Part shown: piece after piece, positions 31,564-45,000 of the stretch
Layout: every line of letters starts with the position of its first letter
Position numbering within the stretch: position 1 is the stretch's first letter
Assembly: GCA_037976565.1 (NCBI GenBank)
Contig: CP137675.1
Coordinates: 3,282,369 to 3,346,368, forward strand
Source: Mesocentrotus franciscanus
Lineage: Eukaryota > Echinodermata > Echinoidea > Camarodonta > Strongylocentrotidae
Direction: 5' to 3'
DNA: 64,000 bases
Translations under genes and position numbers: made by a program
Notes under the pieces: model-generated
What the model saw: only the letters and a program-made list of their open reading frames with translations
Told to the model about the DNA's origin: nothing
The model's database searches: none

Positions 31564-33520
31564 GAGGCGGCGGAGCGACTTCCAAAGTGGGGGCACCAAC
31601 AAAAAGGGCACTTTCTGGGAAAAAGGGCACCTTCAATGGGAAATCTCAAAGCGAAAATATACAAGTTTTTAGACATTGGTATATAATAATAAGACATTTC
31701 TATACCGCATATTGCAAAAAGCCTCTAAGCGGTTAAGAAGGAAAAAAGTTGAGAAGTAAAGGAAACAGAATTTGCATTACAAATTACATCAAATCAATTA
31801 ACATTAAAACTTTGCAAATGAAAATAATACATATACTAGGTATATTGTGATTACATTATCAGGGATAATTTTAATATTTGTTTCTCTTTATACATCATAT
31901 AAGATATTGGTTATAAGCATCATACTTTGCAGTGCACCGATGGTCTTAACATTCATTTGCGAGCGAGCAAAGCGAGCGAGGAAAATTTTAAAGATTTGTG
32001 AGGTCGCAGCGCGAAAAATTACATCTAGTAAAGAGGAAAAACCCAATCTTGATGGGATTATAAGCACATTCTCATAACGGAAGACTGAAAAGACCTTTGA
32101 TAAGTAACATAATTATATACATCTGTAAATGCGAGCGAGCGTAGCGAGCAAGCTTTGGGGGATATTGCTCTTAATTAGTCGCTTGAAATTAGGGGCACGT
32201 TTAATGGTGAGAGGAAAAGGGGACACTTACCAAAAGGGATAAGACACTTATTAGACAAGAAAAGCAGCACGTGTCAAAGTACAAAGGCTAATTACCAGAG
32301 GTGAAAATGGAGCACTTAATCTTACACCTAAACAAAGAGGCACTTATGAGAATGGGAAATGGGCATTTGTCGACGGAAAAGAGGCACCCATCAGATGTTG
32401 ATAGGGGCTTTTATAAGAAGTGAAAAGGGGCATTTATGAAAAAGGGATAGGTTCCTTATTAGAAAGAAAAAGGGGCACGTATCATTGTTAAAATTGTATT
32501 TATCAGGGGTGAAAAGGGGCACTTATCGCATCTGAAAGGGGGCACTGACCATATATGAAAAGAGGCACTTATGAGAATGAAAAATAGGCATTAATAATAA
32601 AGGGAAATGTGCATTTGTTGAAAAAAGGGGCACCAATCAGATTTTAATACGGGCATTTATCGGAGGTGAAAAGGGGGGCTTTTATTAGAAGGGGGAAGTG
32701 GCTCTTATTAAAAAAGAAAAAGAGGCACAAGCTAAATAAACGGAACACTTATCAGAGATGAAAAGAGGTAATCATGAGAAGGGAAGGGGCACTTATAAGA
32801 AGGAAAAAGAGCATTTATTAGGAAGGAAAAGGGGACGTGTCAAAATAAAAGGGCATTTATTAGAGATGAAAAGAGCACTTATCAGGAGGAAAGGGCACTT
32901 GTCAAAGTAAAACGAGTATCTCTCAGAACTGAATTTACATTTAAGAGATGAAAAGGGCACTTATGAGAATGAAAAGGAACTATTTTCATAGGTAAAAGGG
33001 GCATTTATGAGAAGGGCTCTTTTTAATGGGGGCTTATAATAAGGAAAAGGGCACTTATTAGAAAGGAAAGGGGGCACATGTGAAAATATAAAGTGCGTTT
33101 ATCCGAGTTAAAAAGGGGTAGTTATTAAAAGGGGAAGGGGCACTTCTTACAAAGGAAAGGGGGCACTTGTCAAAGCAAAAGGGGCACCTCTGAGATTTGA
33201 ATGGGAAAGTTATCAGATGTGAAGTGGGCGCTTATCAAAAGTGAAAAAGGGCACTTCTCATACCTGAAAAGGGGCACTTACTAGAGATTAAAAGGGCACT
33301 TATGAGAATGGAAAATGGACACTTATTGCAAAGGAAAATGGGAACTTGTTGAAGGAAAAGGCGTTAGTGTCAAATAAAAGGGGCACTTTTAAAACTTAAT
33401 AGGGGCACTTTTCCTATGTAAAAAGGGGCACTTTTACAAAGTTAAAGGGGCACTTTTGGGGTACTTGAAAAAGTGGGAGGGCACTGTGCCCCCATGCCCC
33501 CCCCCCCGGAGCGCCGCCTC
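31564..33520 (-). mobile_element. Inverted, diverged D+C element with GAGGCGGCG ends
   Basis: Read on the minus strand, this is array module C (about 32,200-33,470, units appear as GAAAAGGGGCACTTAT) followed by module D (CGAGCGAGCGTAGCGAGC at about 32,130 and GCGAGCGAGCAAAGCGAGCG at about 31,960). It is bounded by GAGGCGGCG at 31,564 and CGCCGCCTC at 33,520, a nine-base perfect inverted terminus. Modules A, B and E are absent. It suggests that C+D is a distinct roughly 2-kb mobile unit that also entered the tandem array. Confidence 0.7.
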
Positions 33521-35934
33521 TACATGTAAGTATATATCATTCTATTCCAGGATGGTAATAATGAAGGCGCATGATTTAATTGTTGTTGTTGTTTTGTAGC
33601 TAATTGACAGTTAGTTTATAATTGGTTGCTCATGCAGTCGAAATTGCTGGACTTAACGGGATGTAAAATTGTACCTGCATGTAAAATTGTGATCGATCTT
33701 TGATCTGTATGTCGTATCAAACATTGAATCCAGTCATGCGTATGGGGAAGGGATCCATGGGTACTGGTCGTATTAATGAGTCTGCAATGACTGGCCGGAC
33801 GGGACGAATCATGTAATATTTTTCTTCGCCCCCTCTCTCTCTCTCTCTGTCTCTATAGCTGTCTCTCTGTATCTCTCTCGGCCTCTTTTCCCATCTCACA
33901 TCCCTTCCTATAGGCATATAGCACCTAATCAACGGTGGGCCATGAACAAATTCAAGAATATTTCACTTTTAAAGATAACCAATAAGTTCTGATTGATGAT
34001 ACCATACTCATAATTGTGCTGCCACGATTGTCTGAACAGCGGTCTTTTCAACAACTGTTGTCAAAAACCAAGTTTGGGCTATTTAAGCAAATTAACAGTG
34101 CTGGTCAAAAGCCTAGAGTTAGGCCTACATTGTTATTTCTGTCCACAAAAAAAAAATCGCTGACTAAATTATTCCTATTGATTTCCATGCAAGAGCATTT
34201 GAATAGAAAAAGGTAACAATTAATATGTCAATTATGACTCAAGAAAAGGCTCATTTACAGCAAAATTTATGATAATCTCTTCATTATGATGAACAAATCT
34301 TGGCTTTTTTCCAAACCCAATATGAAGTATAAGCCTTGTCATATTTCAAAATGGACAGTTTTACTTTCTTCTCATGCTGATAACTTTGCTGTTTGGTCAA
34401 TTGGGCAAGCGCACACAAAATTATGTGGGAATAAAAATCTAGTATTTGGGGTCATCGCGGCTTCCACTTTGATGTCTGGTAGCGGTACAGTAGTGGCATT
34501 TTTCATTAAAATATTTCTATTGATTTCCTGTGTGAAACTTGAGGTAAAGTTATTATATTGCATGATAACTTGAATTTGTGTTAGTAAGATAATTTTACCA
34601 TGTGTAATTTGCTTTGATCTGTTAACTGGAAAGATAGATTGTGAAGAGTGAAAAGACTAGCTGCGAGACATTCCGTCTGCACTACACTGCTGAGGACCGA
34701 AATTTGAGTTAGACTCTGCCCGGAACTCTGGGGTACTTGCACAGCTTGTACTGTAGTTGCTGTTCGCCTCTCACGATCACGATCATTTGCACGACCCGGT
34801 TCGACGGGGAATCCCAAAATCCCAAATGGCAAATCCAAATATCCAATTCGCTGGACTTTGACCTCTAATATTTGTAACAGATCTTGTGATGTGATATGGC
34901 ATTGCACAATGAGTTTCATATTGGCATTTTTAGTTGTAGAATTTGTGCAAGATCCATCATAGGTCTAGATTCGGTAGCGCTGTGCTGTCAACAGAAATAA
35001 ACATTCCTTGGCTTTATACTTTCAAGTTTCAAGACAGAGTCTTCTTCTTCTTCTTCTTCCAGTGCAAGTACAGTCCTCTAGGCAGAGTATTTTCGTACTG
35101 TTGTGCAGTGCTGTGAACTAGTGTGCCATGCTGCATTGTGTGAGCACCCCAAGAAGAGGTCCTAATCAGTTTTATAATTGAGTAGTAAAAAGTGCTCGTT
35201 GTGCAAGTCACAGTTAGACTTAGTCTTAAAGTTGGACAGTCACAAAGTTATTGCCATGCCATTGCCACGTAGGCTCGACCTAGGGCCTAGTCTATTCTCA
35301 TCAGTTGGAATGAATTCATATCATTCATGTGTTGAGACAATGATCAATCATTGAGAGTGTTCCTATTTTTCTATCAATGTGAATAATTTTGTTATTCTGC
35401 TCACTATAACAAAAGCGTCGGAGCTCCCCGGAGTTACAACTAGACTAGAGTTTTGAACAGCAGCCAATTTTGATGTTTAAAAAAAACCCATAATTTTCAA
35501 GGATTGTATTTTTGTTTTTACTTCAAGATTAATTTCCATGTGAATCCTTAGCCATTATGTAAGTAGACTTTATCAATGTGTGTCTATTTGAATATTGTTT
35601 GCTTATATACAAGGAGATCCAAATGTGAATTGTTGCACTGAAATATCTAAAAATCATTCAGAGACATTCTCTAATGGCAATGTTTTGCCATAATATGTGT
35701 GCACGATGACCTAGCTGGGCTCTGTCAGTTAAGAACTTTAATGTAGTGATTGTCAATTGTCCAAGTGTCAAATGCTGAGTAATTTTTTTCTTTACAATTT
35801 TGTATGATTGGGTGTCTGCAATACTTCTGGTCAGCCTGCATGCAATAAGATTTAAACAAAGTTTTTTTTTGTCTTCATCATGCCATTTAATTTTGATTTG
35901 TATGCATCATATTTTGATCAAATTCTATTTACAG
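33521..35934. other. Intergenic DNA upstream of TENT2; promoter and 5' UTR exon not placed
   Basis: The sequence is AT-rich with a (CT)n tract at 33,829-33,849. No convincing coding exon was seen on either strand. The first TENT2 exon must lie here because the coding exon begins with a splice acceptor at 35,931-35,934. Its donor could not be chosen among several GT sites. Confidence 0.5.
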
Positions 35935-36073
35935 GAGACTCCAGGTTCAGAATGTCTGGTGATTATTACCTGCCCAATGGCGGGATGCACAGACAGAGAG
36001 GTGTGAAGCGTACATACAATGACAGAGGAGATGCCAGTTATGCTACATTGGACAATCCTCCCAGACATTATTA
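35935..36073 (+). CDS. TENT2: TENT2 exon with start codon
   Basis: An acceptor at TTTACAG is followed by 17 bases of 5' UTR and ATG at 35,952 (MSGDYYLPNGGMHRQRG). An upstream in-frame ATG at 35,880 lies in the preceding intron, so it was not used. The coding part is 122 bases. Confidence 0.85.
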
Positions 36074-39000
36074 GTAAGTAATAAAGGGGATGGTCTCCAA
36101 TAAATCACAAAGGATTTGTAGAAGGTTGTGATGTGTTTCAGGGAAAAGGGAATTGAAGTTTTCTTCGCTTTTGTTTTCTAGGGTACACTCTTGCATATTT
36201 TGTCATTTAGTTTGCTATACATCTGAGAACTGATGCTATTAAGACAGGTGTTCCCTTTTTCACAATTCCATTAATGTTATTTTATTTTAACTACATAAAA
36301 CAATGAAGTGGCAAAAGCCGCAAAATTACTTTTTATTTCAACTTGGGTACTTGTTTCTGGGTATGCTAGGTGGATATAATGTTACAAAACAATTTTTTAA
36401 AAGAAGACACATTCTATGTAATTGATTAATACTTTGAATTTTGTTATCATAGGTTAACAATTTTCATTTTGTTAAAATATACATATACCCTAAATCTCTG
36501 TGTATAAGACGCGCCCCTATTTTTTAGACACGGCCGAGAAAGAAAGAAAAAAGTTGTAAAAGTAAAACTAATACCTAGCCTTTTTTGGTGATTCTAAGTT
36601 GCTACATATTGAGTTTCAAGTCATCACAACACATCAATTTTCCATGAAAAACTGGCTTCTATTAAGAGAATACTTGATACTTTTCCGTCTTTCTCAGCGA
36701 GAGTTGGATGGCCGCCATACTGCACAGCACTCGCTACGATAAATCGACCCTTAAAAAAAAAAAAAAAAAATCTCTTCCCTTCATATTAGGAACGTAGGTT
36801 AACTTCAAATAGTTTTCTTTATTCACATTATGTTGAGACACAGAGATGGTCGTACACCACTGAAAAGTAGCATTTTGAGGACTCAAAATGTCTTGTGCCT
36901 GTGTATAAGACGCACTCCGACTTTCAGATTTTTCAGGCGGTAAAAAGGTGCGTCTTATACATGGAGATTTACAGTATGTTATAAAAGGCATGTATTAATT
37001 TGACTATCTGTCTTCGTCCAGCAATTTCAATTGGATACCTCCTGGAAGACATTCAAAGGGATTGGTATCTCACGACTTTTACCCCAACAAGATGCTACGG
37101 ACGGAAAACCCTCGATCATACTCCACCTCATCGGTCCCATCATCATCCACGTCATTGCCCTATTCCCAGGCTCCTCACTCACATGACTTTGTGCAAAGGA
37201 CTGTTATGAAAGGACCTAGGACAGTATCATTATCATCATCATCATCATCAGCGGTTGCAGTAGCTACAAGGACCTCGCGTAGTAAAGTTACCTTGGACAA
37301 TGGTGTGGACTCCGACACAAGGAGTGGTAACACAAGTGGAAAGAGTACAAATACGAATAAGCACAAACACAGTGAAGATGAGGTTGAGAAACCTGCAAAG
37401 TCTAAACAAGAAGTGGATAGTGGGACACAGAAGAGGAGAGTTTCATCACCAGCTTTGAGTAAGACAGAAGATACTACAAGGACAGATTCAGATAGTGAGG
37501 CAGGCCCTTCTAGTAGCAAGAAGAACAAGAGAGACAGTGTAAAGTCTCAGGAGGTAAGGTAGTTTTGGAACAAAATTGCAACTCCCTTTAATTGAAATAA
37601 ACTCAGGATTCTAGATAGTGTAAATATATTCACATCATGTTCAATATTTTTAATTCCTCTTCTTTGTATTCATTCCATAAAAACCCTATTGTTATTGTTG
37701 TCAGAAATCAAGAAAGGTTAAAACTATATGAGGGTTTGACTTTAGCCAAAAATTTGGGTTGCCTATTTCAATAGGCAACCATAATTTGACTGATTTCTTT
37801 TTTTTTTGGTTGCTTCGACTCAAGGGATAACAAATTTCCTTTAAGCAATGATTAGATTCAGTTTGGAGAACCATATAGACATTACTGATACTACTACTAG
37901 TAAACAAAAATTTTAAAAAATCTTTATGAAATTTAGTGTTTTTAATAACCCTGTGAATAATAAATTTCACTGCATATATTCTTTAGCTATGTGATATTTA
38001 CATTTATAATGTAATTTGAAAATGTTTACTTTTTTTTCTTATAGATGTCAAGAAGAATATGGAGCTATTATGTTACTAACAAACAAAGCAAAGTAGAAGA
38101 GAATGTAAAAGAAGAAATGAGACAGAGGTTACAAGAATGCATCAAGGAAATCTACCCAGGTAAGTGACAGATATTCTTCTCCTTTACTTTGTATGTCTTA
38201 TACTAACAATTTTACCAATTCCCTATTGCGCCAGATTGTTTTATGAATTATCAGTGTAATTTGATATGTGTTTCATTCTGGCATCTATAAGAAGCCTTAA
38301 ATGCTTTTAGGGAATCTTGCCTTCTTCAATGTACTTACAATGAATTTATATTCATTTGATATAAGAAGGAAATGAAATATGTTTTGAATCTGATGCTGAA
38401 TCTGATTTGTTTTGACAAGTTTGTATAGGATACGCTATATCAAAAGTAATATAGTTGAAGTTGAAGTCATAATCATCAAAATCCTTGCTTATATTTGTAA
38501 TTCCAAATTTGTTCATGTTTACGTATATGTGATTATCAATGATAGTTTTATTTTTATGTTTGTTTAATCAGATGCCTTTCTTATACTCGGTGGATCTTCA
38601 TTGAATGGATTTGGCAGCAAGGGATGCGATGCTGATATGTGTCTTTACTTTAGTGATTCACTGGTAATGAGACAATTTTCTTTGTGCACTGCCCCCTCCC
38701 CGTGTCTGTCTGGCTAGCTAGCTGGCTGACTTGCTGTCTGTCTGTCTGTCTGTCTGTCTGCGTTACTCTGTCTCTCCCTCCAGCTGTTACTCTATCTGTC
38801 TCTCTCTTTCTCTCCATCTATCTGTCTCTCTTATCCCCCCCTTCCCTATTTGAGGTGTATACTGTAGATATACTTGTACTATTTGTAATATTTGCATATG
38901 CCTAGAATATTGAAATATAAGTAAGGATAGTTCCTTTAGAAATGTGGTCAGAATAAAACATCTAATTACATACACATTTCTTATGAGAACCTAGGAACCT

Positions 39001-42000
39001 AGGAAGATGTATTATTGGGTTGAACATTAAAGAAAGAAGGCAGATTTTTTTCATTTGTGTGTCTTCTTCCATTTTCATTTTAGATCAGTCAGAAGGATGC
39101 AAGGGATATTCTACTCACTCTCAGGGGATACCTACAACAAAGATGTTGTGAGTAACATAACTTCCTTACGGCTTGTTCAGATATGACCGAGTAAAATGCC
39201 ACCAAAAAATTCAACAAAAACAAAAACACTGCAGCTCTGTTGCTTGTTAGTGAATGGAAACTGTGGGCAACAAAGATCCTACACGTATTTACTTAGCTCT
39301 GTGTTATAAGATACAGATAGTCAGAATATATAAGCGTACCACACCTTTAATCCTGAAAAAGAATGCAGCGGTTTACTGCTCAATATCTGAACGAGGCTTT
39401 ATATTTTGTTCCAGCGATAATTTGAAAATCATCAAGCAATTCAACCAAACTTGGATGATGTATGTAGTCTTTGTTATAAAATTTCACACCACTTATATTA
39501 ATAAGCTTCTGGTGAAATGTGAGGAAGTGAGAATTGCACGGAGGGCGGAGGCATATTTATCGACTGCGCACAGTCCAATAGCTCTTGTTTTAATTAGAAA
39601 TTGTGACTTCCTATACAAAAATGAATAGCTTAATGGCATTTTATTTATGTAAATTTTGAAATTTAGAATTAGTAGTAGATGTGAAACAATGTATTTTGCT
39701 CTCACAATTTACTTTGTTTTTTATATGATTAGTAGAGATTGATTGATACTTTATTCAGTTGACACCTGATATGCTTGATCGCTAGTTACTTTGGCAGCTC
39801 AGCTACAACCAGGGTAATATGTGTACAGCGCCATGAGCATCAGAGCCTGGCGGATACTGGCGCTATATAAATATCCATATTATTATTATTATTGATTGTT
39901 TTTAAAATTGCTCTATATCTTATTCTGTTACAGCATTCATCAAGAATATGAAAGTCATCTTTGCGAAGGTTCCTATACTCAAGTTTCAGCACAAGAGATT
40001 CAGGTATTTTGTAACAGATTTGATGTATGATCTGCACACTTATTTCAGAATATGATTATGTTGTGGAGTAATTGAATATATTTTACAGTACAGGCTTGTT
40101 CAGATATGCTTTGGTAAATTGCTGCAAATAACCGGCACATTTTGAAAAACATGTAAATGAATGGCAACAAAGGTCCTATGTGTATTCACAGAGCTCTTAT
40201 AAAATGCAAAAATGTGAAGCACATTACACTTGTGTCATCATGAAAAGAAAAAGTGTTGTGGTTTACTGCGTCATATCTGGACAAGGCTTAACTTCAGCAA
40301 GAGGGTGTGTAGGAAATGTTTTTATTTAACGTCATGTAACAGATTTTTAACACATTGAGGGCATAGGTATGTGAGGAAGTGGGAGAAATAAAACACTAGT
40401 TTACTAACTTACTAGATAAAAATCAATGTAAGCTAGGAATGGAACTTTTTTTTTTAGCAGGCTTTCAATCTTAAAAAAAGATACATTAAGGTACTTGACT
40501 CTTGAACTAGAAAGAAAGCTGGTTAATACAGAAAGGATCAAAGAGTAGAAAAAAGGAGAAGTATGTAATGCAAGGGAGGAAGCATAAGAAATAAGTATAA
40601 GTAAAAAGAGAGATTATTTGAAGTTTACTTCCGTTGATCCATCTGCACATCGAAGCTGGTCTCGATGCACTTCCCAACTGCCTGCAGTTAAAAATCCTAG
40701 ACTTCTTGTTGTCGCGGGCAGCGTTGCCTGCGAGTTCCAAGATTTCGGCAGTAGAAACAGAATTACGAGGGGTAAACAAAATTGAGAACTAGACAACAAA
40801 GGGAATTAGTAAGATAAAAGGAACTGAGTGGATTATAATAGAAGAATTCTGGCATATAGTTTAATATTTTTCACATCTCTTATTGTGTGTTTCAGGGATC
40901 TTGAATGTGACCTCAATATAAATCATCATACAGTGAGTATTGATTATTCATTATTATGTTAAAAGGAAAAATCTAAACGTAATAGCAACCTGCTCTGAAA
41001 GCAGACAAAAATTAGGGAATCAGATCGGTGAAAGTTTGAACAGAATTGGACAAAAAAATGAGAAAGTTATGAATTTAAAAAAAGTTGTAATCACTCTAGG
41101 TAAGGACATTTCATATTGGCTGAATCAGTATTGTCTCTGTGATGTGTCACATAGTGGTGGAAAACTCTCCCATGGTTTCCAGCATACAAAATTACTAAAA
41201 TGTTGATTTAAAAAAATTGTTTTTAGAGGACCTAAAATAATATGCTATCCATAATATATTTTGAGTAGTACCTCAAAGGTGAAGGCTCTTGGGAGAAAAA
41301 CAGAAATTAATTATAAATTTGTACTTGACAAACAGGAGAGTTAGCCTTGACTACATCAAAATCCACTGACCAAATTGCCAATTTAAGATTTGCACAGATG
41401 TAGTGATGTCATATTTCAAACATTGATACTTTCTTATGATTTGTCCTATTGATTTTTTTAAAAATTCCATTTTGTTTCTGTTATCATTTTTGCTTTCATA
41501 CTTATGAACTCATTGCAAAAGTTGGATTGCCCTTTAAAAGAGATTTATAAAATTTAAATTAATCATAGTTGACTCATCACACTTCCTTTCCATCATGGCA
41601 CCAGCAAGTGGCCAGATGTTTCACAGTCTCCAAATCTGTTATGAATAGCAAAGCTGACATTTATGATATAGACGATATACATGCACACATCTATGTCTCC
41701 TCTATGTTTTAGCCACATTTAAGCAACCCCTGACATAACATTACATGTTGTCAATGGAGACAAAAAGAGCCTGTGCTGGATTGCTGGATAATATTGTAAT
41801 ATCGGTTATATGAAGGAGATTCATATATACAGAAGCAAAGAAGGGATTATTAGGTAATCATTTGATCAGTTTTTGTCTCGCCTGCGTAGCAAAAAGCGAG
41901 ACATAGGCGCCGCTTTCCGGTGGCGGCGCCGGCAGCGGCGGCGTCAACATCAAAAACTTAACCAAGCTTAAGTTTTTGAATTTTTAATATAATTTTGAAA

Positions 42001-45000
42001 GTATAAGTTCTTATTTAATGAAACTTGGAGTAAAGGGTTATCAAGTATCCCCAATCATGTGAGTAGAATTTCAGGTTACAAAGTCAAGGTCAAAGGTCAT
42101 TTCCGGTCAACAAACTTAGACTATGCTGTGGCATCAGGTTAAGATTTTGAATTTTTATCATAATTGTGAAAGTATACATTCCTTTTCCGTGAAACTTGAA
42201 CATAAGGGTTAACAAGTATCACCAATCATGTGATTAGTCTTTTAGGTGACAAAGTCAAGGTCAAATGTCATTTCAGGTCTGCAAACTTAGACTTTGTTGT
42301 GGCATCAACATCAAGATTTTGAATTTTTAGCATAATTTCAAAAGTGTTTGTTCAAATTCCCTGAAACTTGTACCCAAGGGTAATCAAGTATCACAAATCA
42401 TATGACACAAATTCCAGGTCACAAAGTCAAGGTCAAAGGTCATTTTAGGTCAGTAGACTTGAATTATATTTTTCACAACTTAATACGAGAATTAATAAAT
42501 CAATTTTTGTTATTTGTTCATATTTCATGAAAGTTATCAATCTTGGTACAAAATAATAGTAAATAATTTTTGATGATTCTTAGTCAATATTCACATCAAA
42601 ATGCTGATTATATTCAGAGGATTTCATTTTGGGGGGCTTGCTAATGGGCCACCCTGACTATAAATAGTGTCCCAACCTCAATTTTTCATCATATCAAAGG
42701 GATATTCTACTCACTCTCAGGGATACCTACAACAAAGATGTTGTGAGTAACATAACTTCCTTACGGCTTGTTCAGATATGACCGAGTAAAATGCCACCAA
42801 AAAATTCAACAAAAACAAAAACACTGCAGCTCTGTTGCTTGTTAGTGAATGGAAACTGTGGGCAACAAAGATCCTACACGTATTTACTTAGCTCTGTGTT
42901 ATAAGATACAGATAGTCAGAATATATAAGCGTACCACACCTTTAATCCTGAAAAAGAATGCAGCGGTTTACTGCTTAATACGAGAATTAATAAATCAATT
43001 TTTGTTATTTGTTCATATTTCATGAAAGTTATCAATCTTGGTACAAAATAATAGTAAATAATTTTTGATGATTCTTAGTCAATATTCACATCAAAATGCT
43101 GATTATATTCAGAGGATTTCATTTTGGGGGGCTTGCTAATGGGCCACCCTGACTATAAATAGTGTCCCAACCTCAATTTTTCATCATATCAAAGGGATAT
43201 TCTACTCACTCTCAGGGGATACCTACAACAAAGATGTTGTGAGTAACATAACTTCCTTACGGCTTGTTCAGATATGACCGAGTAAAATGCCACCAAAAAA
43301 TTCAACAAAAACAAAAACACTGCAGCTCTGTTGCTTGTTAGTGAATGGAAACTGTGGGCAACAAAGATCCTACACGTATTTACTTAGCTCTGTGTTATAA
43401 GATACAGATAGTCAGAATATATAAGCGTACCACACCTTTAATCCTGAAAAAGAATGCAGCGGTTTACTGCTCAATATCTGAACGAGGCTTTATATTTATA
43501 TGTCCCAACCTCAATTTTTCATCATATCAAATTGCGTAATGCAGGTGAGACCGCCAAGAGCGTATCCCTTGTTATGTAAAGTTAATAATGATCATTGTAA
43601 GAATACCAGGAAATTATTTGTATACATTTGTAATTTTGTGTTATGCAGGGTGTTCGCAATACAGCTCTTCTCCAAACATACTCAGAATGTAAGTGGTCGC
43701 CTGTTTTCTTTGACTTTTCACCGTAGCATTTGATTTTTTTTAATTGACAGATATTAACCTGTAAAAAAAGGAGTAACTTAATCTCTCATTTTATGATCAG
43801 GAAGATCTCATAAACAATTTCAAACATTTTTTAAAATATGTTCCTGAATACAGATAAAACTGAAAGGACTTTGTAATCAGAAGATTCTTATCTATTGAGC
43901 AGCTCAGTATTTGTTGATCATTACAACAAAATAAATAAAGTTTTTTTTCTTCAATCTTGTCTGAGTCTATGATGTGACCACCACAATCAAGGGTATCATT
44001 GATATGTAGGTTTATAGTTTAGGATTTATTGTGATTAATGTTACAAGAAATGTATTTCAAAACTTTTGGAAGAATGGTTTGAGCATTTAAAGTGTACCAA
44101 CCAACTTAATATGTGTACACCTAGAATGCATAAAATCAACCTTAAAAAGTTTTTTTAGTTTGTTTGTTTTGTTTGTCGTCTTTTTCTTTGTTATTGTAAG
44201 TTTTTGTTTGTTGTTAATCTTTTGAGTATCTATGCTTATACTTATTCTGTAAATCTTAAATCTGGTCTTGTTATACTCTCATCTTATCCTAATTTCAAAT
44301 TTTCAGTTTTGTGTAGGTGGCAGCACTAATAAGGCATTTCCCTTCTAGCTGTCTCCTCATTCTCATAAATACTCACTTTTCCTTATATTTTGTCCAGATT
44401 ACCTTTATGATGTGTATTATATAGTATGATTATCTTTGTAATGTATGTTATTTTATTTAAATGTTTTTTATGATGAATGAAATAAATTTGACAATCTATC
44501 TATATCTATTAATCTATTAATAATTAAAAAAAACCTTCACCCTGCAATCCCTGGGCTAATGGATAAGGAGTAAATAAAATAAAGAGTAACATAAAACCCT
44601 GTGTTTGGAACTAAAATCGGACTTTGGTTCTGTGCAACCCTACTTTATGCAAACATGTACAGGTATGTCGAGTAGTCTACTCACACGTTGCTTTCATGTT
44701 AAAGATACTATGTCCCTTTTGCAGCCAACATCAAATTCTGTAGAACTTTGCAGGAATTATGAATATGTCATGTATGTCCTATCTGTGAAATTTAAACGTT
44801 AGCAGTGTCCTAATATTCAAATTATGCAAGGAAACCGTTTACTTGCTAGACTTCACTGTCAGACACTATTGAGTGACTGACTGGCTTTTTCTTTTTGGTA
44901 ATAACATACATAAAATGAGCTGTAAAGGGTACGTGAGCATTTGTCTACATCCATAACCCACTTCTTGTAATGGCCAAAATTAAACTGATTGAATCTTTGC

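Larger units (their letters stand above)
41875..43551 (-). mobile_element. Inverted copy of the GTCTCGCCTGC element, enlarged by TENT2-derived repeats
   Basis: It starts GTCTCGCCTGC and ends GCAGGTGAGAC (10 of 11 complementary), in reverse orientation to the element at 24,007-25,439. It has a short GC-rich tract and three satellite units with AGGTCAAAGGTCA. Then come two tandem 495-base units (42,481-42,975 and 42,976 onwards), each made of about 215 bases of element plus a TENT2 exon 5/intron 5 fragment. It occupies most of intron 7. Confidence 0.75.

Noticed and set aside
34286..34919. Open frames of 95-112 codons on both strands upstream of TENT2
   Set aside because: Overlapping antisense frames, no recognisable motifs, and no consistent splice signals linking them to neighbours.
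37175..37528. Minus-strand 117-codon frame opposite TENT2 exon 2
   Set aside because: A shadow of the low-complexity coding exon. The plus-strand exon has matching splice sites and phase.
42697..43497. The exon 5 copies as real alternative TENT2 exons
   Set aside because: Each lacks the first 17 bases of exon 5 and any acceptor, and including one would duplicate residues and break phase.
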